Assembly: GCA_040882555.1 (NCBI GenBank)
Contig: JBBEBC010000097.1
Coordinates: 1-20,789, forward strand
From: M30B66 sp040882555
GTDB lineage: Bacteria; Bacteroidota; Bacteroidia; M30B66
Direction of reading: 5' to 3'
Length of the DNA stretch: 20,789 nucleotides
A model generated the notes under the pieces. The model was not told the DNA's origin. It was given only the letters and a program-made list of their open reading frames with translations, and searched no databases. Positions 14,949 to 20,789 of the stretch are shown one piece after another. Within the stretch, counting starts at the first letter, position 1. The number at the start of each line of letters is the position of its first letter. The position numbers and the translations under genes were made by a program.

Positions 14949-17861
14949 ATGAGAATATTTTTAATAACCTTCGCTTTCCTTTTCTTTTTAAGCGCTGATG
15001 CTCAGCAGAATATAGTACAAGGGGAATTCATCATTCAGTTAAACCAAGGAGTACAAAAAGAGGTTTTTGATCAACAGGTTAAATCTAATGCTACTTACAA
15101 TTTCGAATTGAAAAGACAGCTTTCTAAACGATTTAATATTTGGTTATGCGTTTCAGAAATTGGTGAAGAATCAAATAAACTGAAAGTCCTTCAATCCCTT
15201 CCAGGATTAAAAGTAGCTCAACATAACCACTTTGTTCAACTTCGTGAAACACAACCTAATGATGCCTCTTTTGACCAGCAATGGGCTTTGAAAAATACAG
15301 GTCAAAGCGGAGGTGTAGCAGGAGCTGATGTAGATGCAACACTTGCGTGGGATGTTACCACAGGAGGTACAACTGCTTTGGGAGATACTATTGTTGTTGC
15401 TGTTATTGATGGGGGATTTCAAATGAACCACCCAGATCTTATTGAAAATTACTTCGTTAATCGCCTGGAAATTGCAGGTAATGGAATTGATGATGATAAT
15501 AATGGATACATTGATGATGTAAGTGGATGGGATGCCTACAGCGATGATGGTACTATTCCATCTGATCAACATGGAACACACGTTTCAGGTATTATTGGGG
15601 CAGTTGGTGATAATAATATTGGTGTTTCAGGTATAAACTGGCACGTGAAAATCCTGCCAATTGCTGGCTCTTCTGGAAATGAATCTACTGTGGTTGCAGC
15701 TTACGCATATGCTGCCGATATGAGAATTCTTTATAATGAAACCAACGGTGAAAAAGGTGCATTTGTAGTTGCCACAAATTCCTCTTTTGGTGTCGACCAA
15801 GGAGATCCGTCCGAATACCCAATCTGGTGTTCCTTTTATGATGAGCTAGGTGCTGCTGGAATTCTAAGCTGCGGAGCCACAGCAAACGCCAATTTTAACA
15901 TTGATCAAACGGGTGATATTCCAACAGCATGCGCTTCTGAATTTCTTATTGCTGTTACAAATAGTACCAGAAATGATGTAAAGTCCAACGGAGCGGCTTT
16001 TGGAATTGAATCGATTGATATAGCCTCTCCAGGAACTGCCGTTTATTCGACCGTTACAAATTCTAACTATGGAAATCTTAGTGGAACTTCAATGGCTACT
16101 CCGCTTGTTGCAGGATCAATTGCTCTTATGTATTCAGCAGCTTGTGATGTGCTAATCAGTGACTATAAATTAAATCCTTCAGGAATCGCAATCCAAATGA
16201 AACAGTATTTGCTTCAGGGAGCTGAACAAATAGAAGCATTTGATGGATTAGTTGCAGAAAGTCGCCGATTGAATGCCAATGGAGCAATTCAGCAGGTTTT
16301 AACCTATATATGTGATTCAGAGGTGCCGCCTGTGGCAAACTTTAACGCTTCAGGTAGAACAGGATGTCCTGGATTGACGGTTGGGTTTAATAATTTTTCC
16401 TCTTCGAATGCAGATTCTTATTTATGGGAATTTCCGGGCGGTAGCCCATCCTCCTCTGAAGAAATGAACCCATCTGTTATTTACAATGATTTTGGTTCAT
16501 ATGATGTTCAACTTATTGTAAGTAATGAGTTTGGCTCAGATACTACCTTGTTTTCTTCCTATGTTCAAGTTACTAATACGGGTATTAAAACAGTTTACTC
16601 AGAAAGCTTCGAGGAAGGAACTATCTCTGAACTAGGGTTCACTGTCGAAAATCCTGACAATCAAAATACTTGGGAGGTTTCACCTTCTTCAGGTATTTCG
16701 GGAAGCAATTTTAGTCTTGGAATAAACATGTTTAACAACACTTCCAATGAAGGCCAATGGGATTATGTCGTAAGTCCTGCAATCTCATTGCAAGAAACTA
16801 GCGATAACGTTTTGCAAGTTAAATATGCACACCGCAGAAAAGCAACTACTCAGGAGGACTCGCTTATCGTGAACATATCGGCCGACCAAGGCCAAAACTG
16901 GGTGCGTCTAGAAGCTAAAGGAGGAGGAAGCAATAGCTCCAATCAATTAGCTACGAATGTTTTGTTAAATAGCAGTTTCACGCCTGTTTCCACTGCCGAC
17001 TGGTGCATCGCTGATGAGTGTCTTTCTATTGATATCAGCAACTGGGATGGATCTCCAGAGGTATGGATTCGCTTTGATGCATACAATGACGCTGGAAATA
17101 ATATTTTTATAGATGATGTACTTGTTAGTGGTTTGTGCACAGCGCCTGTTGTTTCTTCAGTAAATGCTTCATTTGTTTCTGCTTCGCAGGAAGTTTGTGA
17201 AGGAGGAAGTATTCAATTTAATAATTTGAGTGATAATGCAACTTTATATCAGTGGACTTTCGAAGGTGGTACGCCTGCAAGTTCCAATTCCATTAACCCT
17301 AATGTAATTTACAATGCAGTTGGTGAGTATGATGTTACTTTAATCGCATCAAATTCTACCTTCAGCGATACGATTACTTTTGAAGCATATGTGAATGTAA
17401 ATAATGCTCCGGCAACACCAGTTATTACAGCCGATGGAGCCATTCTTACGGTAAATTCGCCTGGAACTTATCAATGGTATATTGGATCGTCATTTATTTC
17501 AGGAGCCAATCAATCTACATATACAGCAACGCAAGATGGAGATTATTCAGTTATTGTCACCTTCGGTGGATGTGCTGTTGAGTCAGATCCAATAACAGTT
17601 CTTATTTCAAGCATTGGCAATCTCTCAAACAATGATATTTCGATTTTCCCTAATCCAGCAAACGATTTCATCACTATTTCTTATTCAGGTGCTGAGTCAA
17701 TAAATTACAATTTATTTGATGCTGTGGGCAGATTGGTGAGAAATGGAAATATCAATACCTCAAATAATGTAATTAAGCTTGACGATTTACCGTCTGGCTT
17801 GTATCCTCTTAGTTTGCAGAATGCGAGCACGATAAGAACCTATAAAATCATTCACCCATAA
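14949..17861 (+). CDS. T9SS-exported subtilisin-like (S8) serine protease with two PKD domains
   Basis: A 970-aa protein from the ATG at 14949; the in-frame TTG at 14925 adds eight residues before the signal peptide and is rejected. Signal peptide about 1-18 (FFLSADAQ), then an inhibitor-like propeptide to about residue 95. The S8 catalytic domain shows D154 (VVAVIDGGF), H208 (DQHGTHVSG), N277 (TNSSFG) and S381 (GTSMATP), so the triad and oxyanion Asn are complete. Two PKD domains (about 460-545 and 735-820, both with a YDVxLI strand) flank a jelly-roll/MAM-like segment (ESFEEG near 552, ending IFIDDVLVSG). Residues about 897-970 (ISIFPNPAND to the end, with GRLVRNGNI and LPSGLYPLSL) form a type A T9SS sorting domain. 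It is presumably secreted or surface-anchored. Its stop is 1 nt from the accC start. Confidence 0.93.
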   Translation: MRIFLITFAFLFFLSADAQQNIVQGEFIIQLNQGVQKEVFDQQVKSNATYNFELKRQLSKRFNIWLCVSEIGEESNKLKVLQSLPGLKVAQHNHFVQLRETQPNDASFDQQWALKNTGQSGGVAGADVDATLAWDVTTGGTTALGDTIVVAVIDGGFQMNHPDLIENYFVNRLEIAGNGIDDDNNGYIDDVSGWDAYSDDGTIPSDQHGTHVSGIIGAVGDNNIGVSGINWHVKILPIAGSSGNESTVVAAYAYAADMRILYNETNGEKGAFVVATNSSFGVDQGDPSEYPIWCSFYDELGAAGILSCGATANANFNIDQTGDIPTACASEFLIAVTNSTRNDVKSNGAAFGIESIDIASPGTAVYSTVTNSNYGNLSGTSMATPLVAGSIALMYSAACDVLISDYKLNPSGIAIQMKQYLLQGAEQIEAFDGLVAESRRLNANGAIQQVLTYICDSEVPPVANFNASGRTGCPGLTVGFNNFSSSNADSYLWEFPGGSPSSSEEMNPSVIYNDFGSYDVQLIVSNEFGSDTTLFSSYVQVTNTGIKTVYSESFEEGTISELGFTVENPDNQNTWEVSPSSGISGSNFSLGINMFNNTSNEGQWDYVVSPAISLQETSDNVLQVKYAHRRKATTQEDSLIVNISADQGQNWVRLEAKGGGSNSSNQLATNVLLNSSFTPVSTADWCIADECLSIDISNWDGSPEVWIRFDAYNDAGNNIFIDDVLVSGLCTAPVVSSVNASFVSASQEVCEGGSIQFNNLSDNATLYQWTFEGGTPASSNSINPNVIYNAVGEYDVTLIASNSTFSDTITFEAYVNVNNAPATPVITADGAILTVNSPGTYQWYIGSSFISGANQSTYTATQDGDYSVIVTFGGCAVESDPITVLISSIGNLSNNDISIFPNPANDFITISYSGAESINYNLFDAVGRLVRNGNINTSNNVIKLDDLPSGLYPLSLQNASTIRTYKIIHP

Positions 17862-17862
17862 C

Positions 17863-19350
17863 GTGAAAAAAATTCTTGTTGCCAACCGTGGCGAAATAGC
17901 ATTAAGAATAATGCGCTCAGCTCGTGAAATGGGCATAAGTACAGTTGCTGTTTATTCAGAAGCTGATAGAAATTCGCCTCATGTTAGATACGCTGATGAA
18001 GCAGTTTGCATAGGGCCTGCAGCCTCATCTGCATCCTATTTAAAAGGTGAGGTAATCATTGAACATGCACTTAAACTTGGAGTTGACGGAATTCATCCAG
18101 GCTACGGGTTCTTATCTGAAAATGCAGAATTTTCGAGAGCTGTAACAGCTGCTGGTATCACTTTTATTGGGCCCAAACCTGAATCTATGGAAATGATGGG
18201 TTCGAAATTGGCAGCCAAAGCAGCAGCGAAAAAGCACAATATACCGCTCGTTCCTGGCACTGAAGAGGCAATTGAGGATGTTGATGATGCCATAGTAATT
18301 GCAGGTCAAATTGGTTATCCTGTTCTTATAAAAGCTTCCGCCGGTGGGGGTGGAAAAGGTATGCGGATTGTTGAAAAGGAAGAAGATTTCAGAGAGCAAT
18401 TGCAACTCGCAATTTCTGAAGCTACATCAGCTTTTGGAGATGGTTCTGTTTTCATAGAAAGATACGTTGCAGCTCCCCGCCATATTGAAATTCAAATCAT
18501 GGCCGATACGCATGGCAACTGTGTTTACCTTTTCGAAAGAGAGTGCAGTATCCAAAGAAGGCATCAAAAGGTAATAGAAGAAGCTCCATCAGTAGTAGTG
18601 AGCGAAAAAATGAGGAAAGAGATGGGCGAATGTGCTGTTAGAATTTCTAAAGCCTGCGATTATGTAGGTGCAGGAACTGTAGAATTTTTAGTTGACGAAA
18701 ATCTAGATTTCTATTTTTTGGAAATGAACACTCGACTTCAAGTGGAGCATCCAGTTACAGAATTCATTACAGGAAAAGACCTTGTTAAAGAACAGATCAA
18801 AGTAGCACGGGGCGAAATTCTGAGTTTTACTCAGGATGAGCTAACCATAAATGGCCATTCAATTGAAATCCGTGTTTATGCTGAAAATGCTGCAGAGAAT
18901 TTCCTTCCTGATATTGGTAAGTTATTAGTTTACAAACTGCCTGAAGGAAATGGTGTTCGCGTTGATGGTGGTTTTGAGGAGGGGATGGATATTCCTATTT
19001 ACTACGATCCAATGATTAGTAAGCTAATTGTTCATGCTGATACTAGAGAAGATGCCATAGAGAAAATGCTGAGAGCAATAAGGGATTATGAAATTGGGGG
19101 AGTAGAAACTACTCTATCATTTTGCAGGTTTGCCTTAAACCATCAAGCTTTCAGAAGTGGTAATTTCGACACCAATTTCGTAAAACATTACTTTAAGCCT
19201 GAGTTTCTATATCAAGATTTAAGCTCCGAGGAAATGGAAGTGGCAGCAATTTTCGCCGCAAGCAGTGCTAAAAAGAATAAAGTGGTTCAAAATGCAGAAG
19301 CAAGTCCGAAAGCTAAATCTCTTTGGAAAGAAAGGCGATATGTTAACTAA
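17863..19350 (+). CDS. accC: Biotin carboxylase subunit of an acyl-CoA carboxylase (AccC family)
   Basis: A 495-aa cytoplasmic enzyme that carboxylates the biotin of a partner carrier protein using ATP and bicarbonate. The start is GTG, 1 nt after the protease stop; MKKILVANRGEIALRI is the standard N-terminus. The ATP-grasp features are intact: Gly-rich loop KASAGGGGKGM at 157-167, HQKVIEEAP near 234-242, and EMNTRLQVEHP at 287-297 giving E287, N289, R291 and E295, which line up with E. coli AccC E288, N290, R292 and E296. The protein ends about 45 residues beyond E. coli AccC (449 aa), in a Lys/Ala-rich tail. It has no biotinyl or carboxyltransferase domain, and no accB or accA/D gene is adjacent, so it may serve acetyl-CoA or propionyl-CoA carboxylase. 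The gene symbol is therefore tentative. Confidence 0.9.
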   Translation: MKKILVANRGEIALRIMRSAREMGISTVAVYSEADRNSPHVRYADEAVCIGPAASSASYLKGEVIIEHALKLGVDGIHPGYGFLSENAEFSRAVTAAGITFIGPKPESMEMMGSKLAAKAAAKKHNIPLVPGTEEAIEDVDDAIVIAGQIGYPVLIKASAGGGGKGMRIVEKEEDFREQLQLAISEATSAFGDGSVFIERYVAAPRHIEIQIMADTHGNCVYLFERECSIQRRHQKVIEEAPSVVVSEKMRKEMGECAVRISKACDYVGAGTVEFLVDENLDFYFLEMNTRLQVEHPVTEFITGKDLVKEQIKVARGEILSFTQDELTINGHSIEIRVYAENAAENFLPDIGKLLVYKLPEGNGVRVDGGFEEGMDIPIYYDPMISKLIVHADTREDAIEKMLRAIRDYEIGGVETTLSFCRFALNHQAFRSGNFDTNFVKHYFKPEFLYQDLSSEEMEVAAIFAASSAKKNKVVQNAEASPKAKSLWKERRYVN

Positions 19351-19748
19351 TGTCTGTTAGAATAGATAAATACCTGTGGGCAGTGCGTATTTTTAAAACA
19401 CGTTCTATGGCTGCAGATGCTATAAAAGGCGGTAAAGTCAAATTCGATGGAGACAACGTTAAGCCTTCAAAAGAAGTGAAAATAGGAGAGGAGTATAGTA
19501 TTCAACTCGGTGAGTTGAAGAAAACAATAAAAGTGAAGACACTGCTCGACAACAGAGTTGCTGCCAAGTTGGTTCCCGAATTTATGGAAGATTTAACCCC
19601 TGACGAAGAATATAAGAGTATAGATAGACTTAAAGAACATCGTTTTGTTTTCCGTCCCAGAGGTCTTGGTCGACCATCCAAGAAAGAACGGAGAGATATT
19701 GAAGAGTGGTTCGGCGATAGTGAAGAAGATGCTTCGCCAAAGAATTAG
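19350..19748 (+). CDS. S4-domain RNA-binding protein, Hsp15 (HslR) family
   Basis: A 132-aa basic cytoplasmic protein. Its ATG overlaps the accC stop (TAATG), so translation is likely coupled. The S4 domain occupies residues 1-60 or so: RIDKYLWAVRIFKTRSMAADAI, then GGKVKFDG and VKIGEEYSI. The C-terminal part has RPRGLGRPSKKERRDIEEW, characteristic of Bacteroidota Hsp15-like proteins. E. coli Hsp15 binds stalled 50S subunits carrying peptidyl-tRNA; the same role here is inferred from the family. The acidic end (SEEDASPKN) looks disordered. No intrinsic terminator is evident after the gene. Confidence 0.87.
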   Translation: MSVRIDKYLWAVRIFKTRSMAADAIKGGKVKFDGDNVKPSKEVKIGEEYSIQLGELKKTIKVKTLLDNRVAAKLVPEFMEDLTPDEEYKSIDRLKEHRFVFRPRGLGRPSKKERRDIEEWFGDSEEDASPKN

Positions 19749-19869
19749 GATTTATTCATTTTTATTCTGTTATCCCCTGCTCCAGAAAGGATTAAGCGTA
19801 GCGTCACTTGTGGGAATAAGTAATTGTAGCTTTAAAACTCAATTAAAGTAGATTGAATTACTGAAAAAG

Positions 19870-19898
19870 CCACAAGACACCCTGCGGAAGTCTTGCGG
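19870..19898. repeat. Small palindromic hairpin of unknown role
   Basis: CCACAAGAC (19870-19878) and GTCTTGCGG (19890-19898) are inverted arms with one mismatch, around an 11-nt GC-richer loop (ACCCTGCGGAA); TGCGG also occurs twice as a direct repeat. It lies in the 224-nt gap between the S4-domain gene and the Rhs fragment. No T tract follows, so it is not an obvious terminator. It could be a REP-like extragenic palindrome or mobile-element end. The rest of the gap shows only the promoter element at 19951. Confidence 0.35.
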
Positions 19899-19950
19899 TA
19901 GTGTAGCTGGGGCAAAATTTTATTATGAGTAGAATTTTGAAATATTTCTT

Positions 19951-19958
19951 TACTTTTG
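19951..19958 (+). promoter_or_regulatory. Consensus -7 element before the Rhs fragment
   Basis: TACTTTTG is a perfect TAnnTTTG match ending 14 nt before the ATG at 19973. The -33 region lacks a well-spaced TTG (the nearest, TTTTG at 19935-19939, is too close), so activity is uncertain. Confidence 0.4.
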
Positions 19959-19972
19959 GAATAACATAAGTC

Positions 19973-20578
19973 ATGAACATGTATATCCTGAAATCCAATC
20001 ACGAAAAACGGTATAATCATAGTTTTGATACTTTGGGAGACAGAGCGTTTCAAAAATGTACTATGCACATTTTTAGCGAATGGACCAAGTTGCAGGGCAA
20101 GCTTATTACTCCCGATACTTGGGATTACACAACTAACACAAGCACTAGGCCCGAATGGCTTATTAGAGGTTATACTGGTCATGAGCATCTAACGGAATTT
20201 GAGCTTATTAATATGAATGGGCGTATGTATGACCCAATTCTTGGACGTATGCTCAGCCCTGATAACTTTGTGCAAAACCCTTCTAGCACTCAGAGTTATA
20301 ATAGATATAGTTATTGCTTTAATAATCCACTGAAATATACTGATCCTAGTGGAGAAACTTTTTGGCATTGGGCATTCGGGAATAATAGCGTATTTCAGAA
20401 AATTGCTAGGCCCATTATTGCACTTTCAATTGTAAGCGGAGCAGTTGTTGGTGGTTGGGCTTTTGGAACAGGATTAACTGCAGACCCAACAATAGGAGGT
20501 ACTATTGGAATAGTGGTGTTTAGCGTTGTTGGAATTATAATTGTTGATCAAATATGGCAGCAAATGGATACTTGGTGA
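19973..20578 (+). CDS. Rhs repeat-associated core fragment with glycine-rich hydrophobic C-terminal tail
   Basis: A 201-aa ORF whose residues about 35-128 match the end of Bacteroidota Rhs/YD-repeat proteins: PDTWDY at 47-52, RGYTGHEHL at 65-73, INMNGRMYDPILGRMLSPD at 79-97 and NRYSYCFNNPLKYTDPSGE at 110-128, the Rhs core that precedes the variable C-terminal tip. Full Rhs proteins are usually over 1,000 aa; here no YD repeats or DHLGS-type motif occur upstream in any frame, so it is an N-terminally truncated or orphan tip. Residues 1-34 have no recognised homology. The 73-residue tail has two hydrophobic, glycine-rich stretches (about 148-168 and 174-194), possibly a membrane-inserting tip, but no known toxin domain is recognised. 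It may be expressed from the nearby -7 element or be a remnant. The start codon is uncertain. Confidence 0.7.
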   Translation: MNMYILKSNHEKRYNHSFDTLGDRAFQKCTMHIFSEWTKLQGKLITPDTWDYTTNTSTRPEWLIRGYTGHEHLTEFELINMNGRMYDPILGRMLSPDNFVQNPSSTQSYNRYSYCFNNPLKYTDPSGETFWHWAFGNNSVFQKIARPIIALSIVSGAVVGGWAFGTGLTADPTIGGTIGIVVFSVVGIIIVDQIWQQMDTW

Positions 20579-20591
20579 AAAATAATTAGAT

Positions 20592-20765
20592 ATGAAAAAG
20601 CATTTTATTCTGATATTAATTTTTATTTCGATCATTACTTGTGTAAAATCAATGGAAATTAATGATTCTACCGCTAGAAAAAAGGGAGGATTGTTTATAG
20701 TTAGAATTCCATTTCTTTATGAGGTAGCAATATCGAGTATGCTCATTAAACTGTGTCAAAATTAA
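20592..20765 (+). CDS. Small exported or lipoprotein-like hypothetical protein
   Basis: A 57-aa ORF with ATG start, 13 nt after the Rhs fragment. The N-terminus MKKHFILILIFISIITC is a typical short signal sequence: two Lys, a hydrophobic core of about 12 residues, then Cys17. The lipobox is imperfect because Thr precedes the Cys. The remainder is short, basic in the middle (ARKKGG) and hydrophobic towards the end (LFIVRIPFLYEVAISSMLIKL). No family is recognised. Its position directly after an Rhs tip is where immunity genes usually sit, so an immunity role is possible but unproven; a truncated lipoprotein gene is an alternative. Confidence 0.45.
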   Translation: MKKHFILILIFISIITCVKSMEINDSTARKKGGLFIVRIPFLYEVAISSMLIKLCQN

Positions 20766-20789
20766 ATAAACGAAAAAAAGTTTAAAATT

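Noticed and set aside
15207..15581. 124-codon minus-strand ORF inside the S8 protease
   Set aside because: It is antisense to the conserved catalytic domain and rich in Ile/Asn/Ser from Asp/Asn codons on the other strand; it is a shadow.
19749..19800. Terminator after the S4-domain gene
   Set aside because: T-rich sequence is present but no stable stem precedes it.
19832..20188. 118-codon minus-strand ORF over the gap and Rhs start
   Set aside because: It has no recognisable domain and is antisense to the Rhs core; treated as a shadow, although it crosses the palindrome and would deserve attention if the segment proves to be a repeat.
1..20789. tRNA/rRNA genes, CRISPR array, complete insertion sequence or prophage
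   Set aside because: The gaps between genes are all under 300 nt and hold no cloverleaf, spaced direct repeats or transposase or phage genes that I can recognise.

Overview
The window comes from an AT-rich Bacteroidota genome (Flavobacteriales or Cytophagales-like; the sequence alone does not settle the order). Pointers are a TonB-dependent receptor with an N-terminal carboxypeptidase-regulatory-like domain, a secreted subtilase ending in a type IX secretion (T9SS) sorting domain, an S46 dipeptidyl-peptidase, a DbpA-type helicase with a DEFD box, and repeated TAnnTTTG promoter elements with no Shine-Dalgarno sequences before the start codons.

Layout. 1-1965 (-): 5' part of a secreted CotH-kinase-like protein with a lamin-tail domain, running off the left edge. 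2097-4807 (+): TonB-dependent receptor followed by a single-repeat DUF1456/YehS protein. 4851-6173 (+): DbpA-like DEAD-box RNA helicase, probably leaderless. 6177-7964 (-): secreted M14 zinc carboxypeptidase, divergent from 8203-10356 (+), an S46 dipeptidyl-peptidase carrying the Arg that marks DPP11-type Asp/Glu specificity. 10378-12129 (-): short RecQ helicase without the winged-helix RQC domain. 12280-13482 (-): lolD-type ABC ATPase preceded by, and overlapping, a DUF4287/SRPBCC-like gene split by a -1 frameshift exactly at a G_GGA_AAC heptamer. 13660-14850 (+): sucC with its own promoter and terminator. 14949-19748 (+): a tightly packed run of T9SS-exported S8 protease, biotin carboxylase and S4-domain RNA-binding protein (Hsp15 family). 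19749-20789: a change of character, with a small hairpin, then an orphan C-terminal Rhs core fragment with a glycine-rich hydrophobic tail and a 57-aa exported or lipoprotein-like ORF 13 nt downstream.

Most of the window is ordinary chromosomal housekeeping plus a protein-degrading secretome (M14, S46 and S8 peptidases, TonB receptor). The two places most worth a second look are the frameshifted gene before lolD (indel versus programmed -1 frameshift) and the right-hand Rhs tip plus small ORF, which could be an orphan toxin/immunity module or a decayed remnant. No tRNA, rRNA, CRISPR array or complete insertion sequence is visible. No stretch longer than 300 bases lacks a gene.
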